Assembly (NCBI GenBank): GCA_038230895.1
Contig: JBBRMJ010000002.1
Location: forward strand, 40,668 to 104,667
Origin: JAJXTN01 sp038230895
Lineage (GTDB): Bacteria; Patescibacteriota; Saccharimonadia; Saccharimonadales; UBA4665
DNA: 64,000 bases
Direction of reading: 5' to 3'
The position numbers and the translations under genes were made by a program. Shown here piece after piece: positions 43,127 through 52,078 of this stretch. How positions within the stretch are numbered: position 1 is the stretch's first letter; every line of letters begins with the position of its first letter. The notes under the pieces were generated by a model. The model ran no database searches and was not told the origin of the DNA. It saw nothing but the letters and a program-made list of their open reading frames with translations.

Positions 43127-45586
43127 TTACAGTTGCGGCTGTATTTCGGCTACGGCTTGAGCTACTGTTTCCACAGCAACTCCACTGGCTTTGATGGCCG
43201 CTAGTTGGGCATCAAAATCACTCGGGTAGGTATTATATTCGCCAGCGGCTGCACTTGGATCAATCTGATGATAGACTAGCACGAGCCAAGTGTTGGTAGC
43301 TTGAGCTTGGGCTATCCAGCTTTTGACTTCGGCTAAGGTGGTGGTGACGACGAGATTTTGGACCATGATATTGTTGGCATCGAAGTTGTTTTTGGCATTG
43401 TAGCCAGACTGTACACCACGATAAGTTTGATAGTATAGCTTGGAATTATTGACGACCTGCTGGTTGTAGGCACCGTATGGTGCGGCGTAATCTTTGATCG
43501 GTACTCCAAGTAAAGTCTGTAGGAAAGTTTGTGAATTCTTGAGTTCAGCATCCATTTTGGTAGCGGTTACGGTTGTCAGATCAAGGTGTGACACGCTGTG
43601 GGAACCAATCTCATGCCCGGCGGCGTACAATGCTTTGACCATAGCTGAAGTCATATACCCGGTAGTATTATTTATATAGCCCGTTAAGATGTAATCTGTA
43701 GCCGTTAAGCCATACTTCTGTTCAAGCGGGAGGCCGTATTTGTAATAGCTGGCGTATGCATCGTCACTGGTGATGCTGATAATCGGGCGGTTGAAACCCT
43801 GGTAGCTGAAGGTAGTCAGACTGTAATCATCCGTAGTTAACCAGCCGACGCTATAGATATTGTGAGCCATAGTTACTGACACAGCCCCTGTAGGTGCAGT
43901 AAACTGGGTCTCGAATTTGGTCCAACTGTTCGGACTTGGTGATGGGTCACCAAGGTATTGGTATTGAACGCTGCCATCACTCATGGTGAAGGTAGCGTCG
44001 ATCTCATTGACGACATTAGACTTATAGTAATCAGTAAAATCATAGAGTTGGCCGGGAGTAACGGGGCGGGCGGCAAAGCCCCAGTATGAGGAACCGCTAC
44101 TATAGCTACTGATCTGGGTTTTGACGCTATGGGTGCCGCTGTGACCGGTTGCCAGGTACGAGAAAGTCGTTTTATTAGTACCCCAGGTGCTGCTATTCCA
44201 GTTGAGGGGTTGCTTCGCGTTGGCAGGGTCGACAATTTCTAAAGATGGGTTTGAGATCTGATTACCAGTTGCTGACTGATTATTGACTGTTACATTAACG
44301 GTGGTGGAGACGGCGCTTTGGCTGTCGTTAGCTGTCACGATTGCCGTCAAGCTGTGAGTACCATTCGGAGTACTAATAGTGTTCCAGCTCGTTTGATATG
44401 GTGATGCTGTCACGGGGCTACCCAAGTTGATGCCATCCAGTTTGAACTGAACGTTATTTACACCGGCGGCCGAACTGGCTGTGGCGTTGACCGATACGGT
44501 CCCGCTGACAACAGTGTTTGCAGCTGGAGATGTGAGGCTAATACTGGGTGAAGTTGGCGGCGTAACAGTGGTAGGAATTACGGAGACATCATCAATCTGT
44601 AGTGTTCCAACCCCAGTGATGAGATGGAAAATAACCATGGTTTTGGCTGTGGCTGGTGTGGTGAAGTTGACGGTTGCCATCTGCCAAGTGCTACTGCTGG
44701 TAGGTACCGATAATGTCTGGTATGTTACTACACCAGCCGCGTCGGTATACTGCGCTACAAGGCTGCTAGAGATTGTTGATTTGTAATAGTCACTTAAGGT
44801 ATATGCAGTACTGGCCTGGACGGCAATCGGTGCAAAGTACCATTTTGCATCACCACTAGTATAGGCTGTGGTTTGAACTTTAGCGCTACGGATGCCGGTG
44901 TGCCCGTCATTATTGACGTACGTAAATATAGAAGTGTTGGTGCCCCAGCCACCATTCTGCCAGTTAGCAGGAATGTTGCCATTGGCGGTTTCGAAGGACG
45001 GGTTAGAGACTAGATTGCCATCAGTATTACCGGGGGGTGTCACTGGCGTCGTTGTAGTGAGGCTAAAGTCGTCAGTCTGCAACGATCCATTGGCCGCCAG
45101 TATGTGCATAACTGAAACTTTCGTGGCAGTACTCGGAATTGTAAAGGTAGTCGTAATTGGCGCCCAGGTGGCACTGGCCGGTACTGTTGCCAGATAGGCG
45201 TAACTGACGGCACCACCGGCATTAGTATATTGAGCGTCTAGTTCAGTTGTGACATCAGTTTGGTAATAATCCGCATATGTATAGGACTGATTGGCCGTGA
45301 CGTTCACAGCGTCAGGGATCCATTTACTGTCACCGCTACTGCGACCACTGGTCGTAATGAGTAAGCTTCTGACACCAGTGTTGCCAGTCGAAGCGTAGCT
45401 CAGGGTTGTATTACTCGTACCCCAGCTGTCGGCGGTCCAGTTGGCCGGAGAAGCGCCGTTTGCTGTTTCAGCAGAGGGGTTGGCCATCAAGTTTACAGTA
45501 GTGGCTGAAGCGGTAAGATTCAGAGCAGGTAACACCGCCCAACACAGGACGAGCAAACTTACAACCAGTGAACAAAGACGTTTCAT
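43127..45586 (-). CDS. Secreted polysaccharide deacetylase with carbohydrate-binding-like modules
   Basis: An 819-residue protein with a signal peptide (cleavage near ASA-TT, residue 28). Three repeated beta-sandwich modules of about 150 residues each open with NPS-x-E and contain W-x-S/T-x-x-F, like carbohydrate-binding modules. An Ig-like domain (PSISLTSPAANTVVSGTVSV) lies between the second and third. The C-terminal NodB domain starts about residue 595 with the Asp pair SDDA, the HSVSH metal site and the AAPYG motif. It probably deacetylates a cell-wall or capsule polymer of its own or a partner cell. GGAGAG lies upstream of the ATG. Confidence 0.85.
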   Translation of the reverse strand: MKRLCSLVVSLLVLCWAVLPALNLTASATTVNLMANPSAETANGASPANWTADSWGTSNTTLSYASTGNTGVRSLLITTSGRSSGDSKWIPDAVNVTANQSYTYADYYQTDVTTELDAQYTNAGGAVSYAYLATVPASATWAPITTTFTIPSTATKVSVMHILAANGSLQTDDFSLTTTTPVTPPGNTDGNLVSNPSFETANGNIPANWQNGGWGTNTSIFTYVNNDGHTGIRSAKVQTTAYTSGDAKWYFAPIAVQASTAYTLSDYYKSTISSSLVAQYTDAAGVVTYQTLSVPTSSSTWQMATVNFTTPATAKTMVIFHLITGVGTLQIDDVSVIPTTVTPPTSPSISLTSPAANTVVSGTVSVNATASSAAGVNNVQFKLDGINLGSPVTASPYQTSWNTISTPNGTHSLTAIVTANDSQSAVSTTVNVTVNNQSATGNQISNPSLEIVDPANAKQPLNWNSSTWGTNKTTFSYLATGHSGTHSVKTQISSYSSGSSYWGFAARPVTPGQLYDFTDYYKSNVVNEIDATFTMSDGSVQYQYLGDPSPSPNSWTKFETQFTAPTGAVSVTMAHNIYSVGWLTTDDYSLTTFSYQGFNRPIISITSDDAYASYYKYGLPLEQKYGLTATDYILTGYINNTTGYMTSAMVKALYAAGHEIGSHSVSHLDLTTVTATKMDAELKNSQTFLQTLLGVPIKDYAAPYGAYNQQVVNNSKLYYQTYRGVQSGYNAKNNFDANNIMVQNLVVTTTLAEVKSWIAQAQATNTWLVLVYHQIDPSAAAGEYNTYPSDFDAQLAAIKASGVAVETVAQAVAEIQPQL

Positions 45587-45704
45587 CTCAGCAGCTCTCC
45601 ATTACGATCACACTATAATAAGAAACATTATACAACTAAATCATGCCAAGGTCAATACTATGCTTATAGTTATTTAACCATAAGAGAGATACTAAATAAT
45701 ACTA

Positions 45705-45733
45705 TTTACATTATGTCATAAATAGAGTATAAT
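45705..45733 (+). promoter_or_regulatory. Near-consensus promoter of the LPETG micro-protein
   Basis: TTTACA (45705-45710) and TATAAT (45728-45733) with an ideal 17-bp spacer, the strongest-looking promoter in the window. It gives a leader of about 60 nt. Confidence 0.8.
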
Positions 45734-45800
45734 TCTGTTTAAGAGAGTTCGGCAGCGGTGGCAACAGCGGTATTCTCCCTAATTAACTAAGGAGAAAAGC

Positions 45801-45977
45801 ATGTACGGAAAAGGCGCTGGCACGTTAAACGTTGCCTCAGGCATTTCTTTGCTTCCGGAAACCGGCAATAACCGACCGCTCTTCATTGTAGCTGTCAGTC
45901 TGTTGGTCGTTGGTGTCGCAGTTTTTGCGATTTCGACAGTGTTGGCCCGCAAGAGCCGCCAGTCCGAAGCAAACTAA
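45801..45977 (+). CDS. 58-residue LPETG sortase-substrate micro-protein
   Basis: It reads MYGKGAGTLNVASGIS, then LPETG at residues 18-22, a membrane helix (about 27-48) and a basic tail (ARKSRQ). This is a complete cell-wall sorting signal with almost nothing in front of it: no N-terminal signal peptide and only 17 residues before the motif. AAGGAG lies 5-8 nt before the ATG. A strong promoter upstream and terminator downstream make it a separate, probably abundant transcript. The sortase gene follows directly. A role as a surface anchor, a linker accepted by other proteins, or a polymer subunit is inference. Confidence 0.85.
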   Translation: MYGKGAGTLNVASGISLLPETGNNRPLFIVAVSLLVVGVAVFAISTVLARKSRQSEAN

Positions 45978-45992
45978 TTTGCTACTCCTGAT

Positions 45993-46030
45993 AGCAAAAG
46001 GCGGTAGCTTCGGTTATCGCCTTTTTGCTT
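45993..46030 (+). terminator. Intrinsic terminator after the LPETG gene
   Basis: AGCAAAAGGCGGTA pairs with TATCGCCTTTTTGCT around a short loop. It separates the micro-protein transcript from the sortase gene, perhaps allowing partial read-through. Confidence 0.85.
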
Positions 46031-46041
46031 GAGAGATTATT

Positions 46042-46629
46042 ATGAAACTACACTTACAATTACGCATTTTAAGTATTATCTTGATTGTAGCCAGCTTCGT
46101 TGGCCTTGCTCCGCTGAATTACTTCTGGTTACAGAGTAAAATAGCCCTAGCTCAGCACAGCGGCGTACTGCCCACACAGCCGCTGATCTTAAAACCCTCA
46201 CCAACGCTTGTTATAGGCCGACCGGTAGAAATTGCTATCCCCAGCCTGCACATCGACCTCCAAGTTATCCCTGGTACCTATGACCAAAAATCCGGGGAAT
46301 GGACCTTGTCGCTTGATAAAGCCCATTTCGCTGAGCCAAGCGTCCAGCCCAATAACGAAGCCGGCAATACTTTAATATATGGCCACTACCGACCCCAGGT
46401 ATTCGCCTACCTGCATCTTATCAAACCAGGCGCCCAGGCGTTCATAACGACTCAGAACGGTTACATCTTTAGTTATACCTTCCAAAATTCCCAGCCACTC
46501 GAACCGTCTGACACTTCAATCTTCGCCTACCGTGGCATTCCACGCTTGACGATTCAGACCTGTTCAGGCAGTTTCATGCAGCATCGCCAAATGTACTATT
46601 TCCAGTACGATGGTTTCAAGAAACAGTAA
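46042..46629 (+). CDS. Sortase
   Basis: A 195-residue membrane-anchored sortase: N-terminal helix (about 8-30), then the beta-barrel with His115 (TLIYGHYRP), catalytic Cys174 (LTIQTCSG) and Arg182 (HRQMYYF). Sortases cut LPXTG between Thr and Gly and join the product to an amine. The obvious substrate is the micro-protein encoded 65 nt upstream. No other LPXTG protein was seen in this window. GAGAG lies before the ATG. Confidence 0.92.
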   Translation: MKLHLQLRILSIILIVASFVGLAPLNYFWLQSKIALAQHSGVLPTQPLILKPSPTLVIGRPVEIAIPSLHIDLQVIPGTYDQKSGEWTLSLDKAHFAEPSVQPNNEAGNTLIYGHYRPQVFAYLHLIKPGAQAFITTQNGYIFSYTFQNSQPLEPSDTSIFAYRGIPRLTIQTCSGSFMQHRQMYYFQYDGFKKQ

Positions 46630-46640
46630 ACAGTAGTGAA

Positions 46641-47954
46641 TTATTGAGCGACGTCTTGCAACGCAGTGGCATCTATTTTGTAACGTCGGCCTTCAGTAGC
46701 CCAGCCTTTGGCACCCGAAGTTATGCGTTTCAGGAATACAATTTCAACAAAGGCCGTGAAGTACATAACGATTTCTGAGATACGTAAGAAGTAGAAGTAG
46801 GGCAATACGCCAATCAGCGCCCAGCGCTTAATGACTACTGCTGACATCAGTGTCAGAATGCTGGTCAATATGAAATCAATCGAGATAGCGAGGGGTATCG
46901 CAAGCCAGTGGTGACTGTTGATAAGTATAATTGGGAAAAGTATCAATATCTGGACCAAAAACAGCGCTGTTTGTAACAACTGAAAGCCGATACCAATATC
47001 AATCCGCTGGCGGCCAAGGCCGATACGATATTGCACTATGCCTTGGAAGAAACCACGGTACCAGCGCATGCTCTGTTTACAAAAGTCATGATAGCTTTGC
47101 GGATCCTGGGTGTAATTGACTGCTTTTGGTATGTAGACAATCTTTCCCAGCTTCTTACGGTGAACCTGCAATGTGATATCGAAGTCCTCGGTGACATTAT
47201 CACCATTAATATCCAGCTTGGATAGGATATCAGTGCGGAAGCTGGTGACCGGTCCAGGGAAAACTGACACCATACCGAGCGCAGACTGGATGCGACGATA
47301 GAAGTGTTGGCCATAGGTGTAACTAAAAGCCCGGTAATTACTAATCCAGTTGCCTCGAAGGCTTTGGACAAAACCGATGGCGACAACATATTTGTTCGTC
47401 AGTTTGCGACGGTAGATGCGGAAATAATCACTAGAAAACACACTGTCGGCATCAGCGACATGTAGCCATTGATAATCTCGCTCGATGTGGAAATGCTTGA
47501 TAGCCTTTTTGACTGCCAGCGCCTTGCCACTACGACGAACTGTCAGAACGTTTTGTTTGCCAAGGAGTTGAATGGCAATCTTGCGTGTCGCATCCGTCGA
47601 AGCGTCATCAACCACGAAAATATCACGTTTCTTTTGGCCTGCGGCAACCGCTGAACGAATAGTCGTTGCGATAATTAATTCTTCGTTATGCCCAGGTAGC
47701 AATAAAGCCAATTTCTTTCGAGGTTTGGGTGGCGCTGTAGCTCGGGGCTTTCGAAGTGCTATCTTTTTGACAACTGCAAGCGGTGCGGTGTTCGTGACAT
47801 GGCGATCAGTTAATATAATTTGGCGTTTGTGATACTGCGCACCATGGTCAATCGGAGCTATGAGCGGTATAGCAGCCGGTTCAATTTCACGATGAATATA
47901 GCGCGCTCGGCCGCGGGATTCGATAGGAGTTGAGGCAATGAGGGTTTCTGGCAT
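46641..47954 (-). CDS. Processive GT2 glycosyltransferase (polysaccharide-synthase-like)
   Basis: A protein of about 437 residues. A basic N-terminal extension precedes a GT-A domain with LLPGHNEE, VVDDASTDAT, DADS, the acceptor-site motif TEDFD and the QSMRWYRG (QxxRW) motif of processive enzymes. Three or four C-terminal membrane helices would form the export channel. It likely polymerises a surface or extracellular polysaccharide. The start could be ATG 47954 or TTG 47966. Convergent with the sortase gene, and 2.4 kb from the polysaccharide deacetylase. Confidence 0.88.
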   Translation of the reverse strand: MPETLIASTPIESRGRARYIHREIEPAAIPLIAPIDHGAQYHKRQIILTDRHVTNTAPLAVVKKIALRKPRATAPPKPRKKLALLLPGHNEELIIATTIRSAVAAGQKKRDIFVVDDASTDATRKIAIQLLGKQNVLTVRRSGKALAVKKAIKHFHIERDYQWLHVADADSVFSSDYFRIYRRKLTNKYVVAIGFVQSLRGNWISNYRAFSYTYGQHFYRRIQSALGMVSVFPGPVTSFRTDILSKLDINGDNVTEDFDITLQVHRKKLGKIVYIPKAVNYTQDPQSYHDFCKQSMRWYRGFFQGIVQYRIGLGRQRIDIGIGFQLLQTALFLVQILILFPIILINSHHWLAIPLAISIDFILTSILTLMSAVVIKRWALIGVLPYFYFLRISEIVMYFTAFVEIVFLKRITSGAKGWATEGRRYKIDATALQDVAQ

Positions 47955-48042
47955 AATACGGGTCAACTTATAAGTATTATTCTAGCATAAAATACTAATA
48001 AACACAAGTATATTGTGAATAATGCTTACTTTTAGTGACTCG

Positions 48043-49566
48043 TTATAATTCGTGCGAAACAGTGATGCTGGCACCGAGGCTATTCAGTCGTTCGGCCAAG
48101 TCTTCATAGCCACGGTTAATGGTGTAGACATTGCGTAGTTTTGACTTACCCGGCGCAGCCAACATGCCGATGAGCAACATCACAGCCGGGCGGATACCAC
48201 TGGGACAGATCAGATCAGCAGCTTTCCAGCGAGTTGGGCCACTGATGAAGACACGATGGGGGTCAGCTAATTCCATGTTTACACCAATTTTTTTCATTTC
48301 GGTGTACATCAACGCTCGGTCTTCATATATCCAGTCGTGAATCAAAGTTCGGCCTTTGGCAACGGCAACGATTGGCACAAAATAGGGCAGATGATCAATG
48401 TTGAGGCCTGGGAAGACATTGGGGTGGATCTTCTCCTTGGGCGCTTCCAAACTGCCATTGTGTTTGTGAATAACAAGGTCTACCAGGTCAGTCCGGCCAT
48501 TATCGGCCTTATAGCTTTCAGTCATATCGTATTTGAGACCCATTTTTTCAAGCTTTAATAGTTCCAGCTCCATGAATTCAATCGGTACACGCTTAATCTT
48601 GATAGACGAGTTGGTGGTGACAGCGGCGGCGACGAATGTCATAGCTTCCACAGGGTCTTCACTGGGCGCGTAACTGATGTTTTTACGGATGTCTTTGACG
48701 CCTTGCACACGCAAGGTACTCGTTCCAATACCTTCGATACGGACGCCAAGCCGCTGGAGGAAGAAGCACAAGTCCTGCACCATGTAGTTGGCGCTCGCCA
48801 TTTTGATAATTGTTTCGCCCGGAATTCTGGCGGCGGCCATCAATATATTCTCGGTTGTCGTGTCACCTGATTCATACAGCACAACTGGTCGTTTGGGAGT
48901 GTGTAAGTCGGCACTAACCTGGTAATGACCGGATTTGGTCAAGACATTGACACCGAACTCCTCCAAACCATAGAGATGGGGAAGGACGGTGCGTCGGCCC
49001 AACTCGCAACCACCCGCATATGGTATGGCAAAGGTGTCCTGCAAGTGTATCAGGGGACCAATGAACATAATGACGCTGCGGGTTTTGCGAGCAGCGTCTT
49101 TGTGCATGGTATCGAGTCGCAATGATTCCGGTGGCTTAATCTCTAAATCGTTACCAGCCAGCCAGCGGATCTGGACACCGATGCTCATCAAGACCTCAAC
49201 TAAGCGGTTTACTTCCTCGATTCGCGGCACGTTTTTTAAACGGGTGGTGCCTTTATTGAGTAAGCTGGCACAGAGCAGGGCAACGGCGGCATTTTTGCTG
49301 GTTTTAAGGGTAATCTCGCCGTGTAGTTCACGTCCGCCTTCGATATCTAAATTAATCGCGCCATCACTCAGGCTGATAAGTTGCTTGTTGAGGACGTCGC
49401 TGATGCGGCCCAATGTTTCTAGACTGAGATTTTGACGACCATGTTCCATGCGGTTGACAGCCGATTGGCTGGTACTCAGCTTCCGTGCGAACTCAGCTTG
49501 GGTTAAGCCGCGTTCTTGTCGTATCTGAGCAATAAGTTCGCCGATTTTATCGTTGGTCGTCTGCAT
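48043..49566 (-). CDS. murA: UDP-GlcNAc 1-carboxyvinyltransferase MurA fused to an N-terminal HTH domain
   Basis: A 507-residue protein. Residues about 8-62 are an XRE/Cro-type helix-turn-helix (IGELIAQIRQERGLTQAEFARKLSTSQSAVNRME). The rest is a full EPSP-synthase-fold MurA with the active-site Cys loop AGGCELGRR, SGDTTTENILMAA and SEDPVEAMTF. MurA does the first committed step of peptidoglycan synthesis. The fusion suggests the enzyme can bind DNA; a perfect palindrome lies just upstream. The start 49566 was chosen because the longer frame (to 49668) would cross the palindrome and the glyA promoter. Confidence 0.92.
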   Translation of the reverse strand: MQTTNDKIGELIAQIRQERGLTQAEFARKLSTSQSAVNRMEHGRQNLSLETLGRISDVLNKQLISLSDGAINLDIEGGRELHGEITLKTSKNAAVALLCASLLNKGTTRLKNVPRIEEVNRLVEVLMSIGVQIRWLAGNDLEIKPPESLRLDTMHKDAARKTRSVIMFIGPLIHLQDTFAIPYAGGCELGRRTVLPHLYGLEEFGVNVLTKSGHYQVSADLHTPKRPVVLYESGDTTTENILMAAARIPGETIIKMASANYMVQDLCFFLQRLGVRIEGIGTSTLRVQGVKDIRKNISYAPSEDPVEAMTFVAAAVTTNSSIKIKRVPIEFMELELLKLEKMGLKYDMTESYKADNGRTDLVDLVIHKHNGSLEAPKEKIHPNVFPGLNIDHLPYFVPIVAVAKGRTLIHDWIYEDRALMYTEMKKIGVNMELADPHRVFISGPTRWKAADLICPSGIRPAVMLLIGMLAAPGKSKLRNVYTINRGYEDLAERLNSLGASITVSHEL

Positions 49567-49579
49567 TTGTGAGGCGATG

Positions 49580-49595
49580 ATACCATATATGGTAT
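49580..49595. promoter_or_regulatory. Perfect 16-bp palindrome upstream of HTH-murA
   Basis: ATACCATATATGGTAT lies 14 bp before the murA start and overlaps the probable -10 (TATCAT). It is a good candidate operator for the HTH domain carried by MurA itself. Confidence 0.6.
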
Positions 49596-49729
49596 TTTCT
49601 CTGCAAGGCGATACAGCTGCATAATTAACAACTATCAGCTGGTGGAATTGGGGTACAATAGAGAGCATGATCTAGTTAGCTTGCCCCAGTCCTATAAACC
49701 GTCGAAACCTAACTAGAGAGGAGAGTGAA

Positions 49730-51007
49730 ATGATTGATACTACCGTTGCTGATTTGATTGCCGCTGAAGAAAAACGTCAGCGCGAAGGCCTGGAGTTAAT
49801 TCCATCTGAGAATTATGTCAGCCGTGATGTCCTGGAGGCCATGGGTAGCATATTTACGAATAAATATTCCGAAGGTTATCCCGGCAAACGCTATTATGGT
49901 GGCCAGGATAACACCGACAAAGTCGAACAACTAGCCATCGATCGGGCTAAGAAATTATTCAAAGCCGATCACGCCAATGTCCAGCCGCATTCCGGTGCAC
50001 CAGCCAACGAAGCCGTCTACAGTGCCTGGCTCGAACCTGGTGACACCGTGCTGGCTATGGACCTTAGCCATGGTGGTCACCTGACGCATGGCAACCCCAT
50101 GACACGATCAGCCAAACTGTACAATTTTGTGCCGTACAAGATGAAAGATATCAGTACAGGCGAAATCGATTATGAAGAACTGCGCGCCTTAGCTTTGAAA
50201 CATAAGCCAAAGATTGTCCTGGCTGGGTTCAGTGCTTATCCTCGCGAATTGGATTACGCAAAATTCGCCGAGATTGGTAACGAAGTCGGTGCATTACTAT
50301 TGGCCGATATGGCTCATATTGCCGGTCTGATCGCTGCCGGAGTTGCCAAGAACCCCTTCGATTACGGTTTCCACGTCATCACCAGCACCACCCACAAGAC
50401 CTTGCGCGGCCCACGCGGCGGTCTGATTCTGTCCATGGGAATGGTCAGTAACCCCTTGAAAGCGCCAGAAAAGACTCTGGCAAATATCCCAACGCTGATT
50501 GATCGAGCAGTATTCCCCGGCATGCAGGGCGGTCCGCACGAACACATCATCGCTGCCAAGGCCATTGCGTTTGGGGAAGCATTGAAGCCGGAATTCAAAC
50601 AATACGCCAAACAGATTGTACTGAACGCCGATGCGTTGGCTAAAGCCATGCAGAAGCGTGGCTTTGATCTGGTAACTGGCGGCACCAGTAATCACTTGAT
50701 ACTGGCTGACGTCCACAAAAGCTTCGGTATTGATGGTAAGGTAGTCGAAGAAGTTTTGGATGTGATAGGTCTGACGCTCAACAAGAATAGCGTCCCGGAC
50801 GACCCTCTGCCTCGCTACACGCCCAGCGGTATTCGCCTCGGTACTCCCGCCATCACCACCCGTGGCCTCGTGGAAAAAGACATGGAAACTATCGCCGAAT
50901 GGATGAAGCAGGCCATCGATAACAGAGACAACCCCGCCAAGCTTAACAAGCTAAGAGACGAAGTCAAAGTCTTCTGCCTACGGTACCCACTACCTAGTGA
51001 CCAATAA
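49730..51007 (+). CDS. glyA: Serine hydroxymethyltransferase
   Basis: A 425-residue PLP enzyme of full length. It has the ENYVSRDVLEAMGS start region, YYGGQDNTDKVE, the PLP lysine in STTHKTLRGPRGG and the C-terminal RLGTPAITTRG. It interconverts serine and glycine and charges folate with one-carbon units; the DHFR gene start at 63.96 kb is a functional partner. GAGAGGAGAG precedes the ATG, and TACAAT at 49654-49659 gives a leader of about 65 nt. Confidence 0.97.
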   Translation: MIDTTVADLIAAEEKRQREGLELIPSENYVSRDVLEAMGSIFTNKYSEGYPGKRYYGGQDNTDKVEQLAIDRAKKLFKADHANVQPHSGAPANEAVYSAWLEPGDTVLAMDLSHGGHLTHGNPMTRSAKLYNFVPYKMKDISTGEIDYEELRALALKHKPKIVLAGFSAYPRELDYAKFAEIGNEVGALLLADMAHIAGLIAAGVAKNPFDYGFHVITSTTHKTLRGPRGGLILSMGMVSNPLKAPEKTLANIPTLIDRAVFPGMQGGPHEHIIAAKAIAFGEALKPEFKQYAKQIVLNADALAKAMQKRGFDLVTGGTSNHLILADVHKSFGIDGKVVEEVLDVIGLTLNKNSVPDDPLPRYTPSGIRLGTPAITTRGLVEKDMETIAEWMKQAIDNRDNPAKLNKLRDEVKVFCLRYPLPSDQ

Positions 51008-51018
51008 ATTGTAGAGCA

Positions 51019-51639
51019 TCAAGTATCACGTTTTCGTCGTAACCAATTGCCGAGTACAACCCCACCACCAATGCCCACTGCATCTGCCATCAGGAGAAGC
51101 GCGGTTCGCGCAACTTTTTTACCACGCTCGAAACGCTGTGCATGGTGAGTGCTGACACTGTGTTCGACAAAATGCACTAAATTATCGAGGGTATGACTAG
51201 CAAAGTATTCCTTCAGACCAACAACAAAAGCTACTTCATCAGTACTGTCTAAGCGCATATTTAATAGTTCATCAGCCAAATCCTGGCGGTCTTGATGGAT
51301 TGGCGAATAATCTTGGCCGCCTGCAATTTGCTGATAGCTTTCAATAATTTTAGCATCGGCATTGAATAGTAAATTTGCAATAAGTGTAAAACGAGTTTTA
51401 GGATCGCGCTCTACTGACCCGATTGCTTTGAGCGTGTCAGTAAAGCTTAAGGTTAATACAGCAGCCCCAACTGTGACGTTGGGTAATCGTTTGGCAGATG
51501 GTTTGACGGCAAAATGTGCGCAGGCATCAAGATAATTCGCCTGAGCTTCATCGAAGTATGCGATGCGATTTAGTAAAGTAGGTACTTCAGAATGTAGTAG
51601 GCTTGTTAGTTCACCACCCTGGCTTTCGGGTATCATCAT
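51019..51639 (-). CDS. Hypothetical protein with C-terminal hydrophobic segment
   Basis: A 206-residue, mostly helical soluble protein with a possible membrane helix near the C-terminus (LLLMADAVGIGGGVVLGN) and a basic end (RRKRDT). Family not recognised. A TACTAT box lies just before the double ATG at 51639/51636, so it is probably leaderless. Confidence 0.55.
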   Translation of the reverse strand: MMIPESQGGELTSLLHSEVPTLLNRIAYFDEAQANYLDACAHFAVKPSAKRLPNVTVGAAVLTLSFTDTLKAIGSVERDPKTRFTLIANLLFNADAKIIESYQQIAGGQDYSPIHQDRQDLADELLNMRLDSTDEVAFVVGLKEYFASHTLDNLVHFVEHSVSTHHAQRFERGKKVARTALLLMADAVGIGGGVVLGNWLRRKRDT

Positions 51640-51685
51640 GCCATAGTATGAACTCGCTTATCAAATGTCAATCAATGCCTCTTAA

Positions 51686-52078
51686 TTAGTCTGCGCGGCG
51701 GACGAACTTTAGGCCGCTCCAGGTGTCGTCGATAGCGGCGACTTTGGTGTCAACCCAGCCGAGAGGGAGTACGGCATCACGCAAGTCTTGTTCACTGACG
51801 TTGGTTTTAACGCCAGAAGACTGCTTCGGCCAGCTTAACCATAAGGATTTACTAATGTCTTTGAGGTCGTTTTCATGAAGGAAACGCTGGAGATTGACTT
51901 TGGCATGACAGAAAATGTGGGCGTGGTTGGCGGGTAGGCCCGGCGTCAATTCCAATCCATTTTTATCGGCAAAATCCGAGTACCAGTCGGGTGTCGTCTC
52001 AACGAAGATCGTATCGCCGGGCGCGAAACCAAGTTTCTCGACCAAGGGCTTCCCAGAATAATCTGTATTGGCTGTCAT
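51686..52078 (-). CDS. DUF3052-like protein
   Basis: A 130-residue protein with the DUF3052 pattern: PLVEKLGFAPGDTIFVETTP at the N-terminus, LWLSWPKQSSGVKTNVSEQDLRDA in the middle and VAAIDDTWSGLKFVRR at the end. Function unknown. It overlaps the murB stop by 4 nt (ATGA), so it is translated with murB. Confidence 0.8.
   Translation of the reverse strand: MTANTDYSGKPLVEKLGFAPGDTIFVETTPDWYSDFADKNGLELTPGLPANHAHIFCHAKVNLQRFLHENDLKDISKSLWLSWPKQSSGVKTNVSEQDLRDAVLPLGWVDTKVAAIDDTWSGLKFVRRAD

Noticed and set aside
43900..45586. Repeats as a possible CRISPR-like array
   Set aside because: The repeats are about 450-nt carbohydrate-binding-like modules inside one gene.
49567..49668. Longer HTH-MurA reading frame
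   Set aside because: It would run through the palindrome and the glyA promoter; the HTH domain starts right after ATG 49566.
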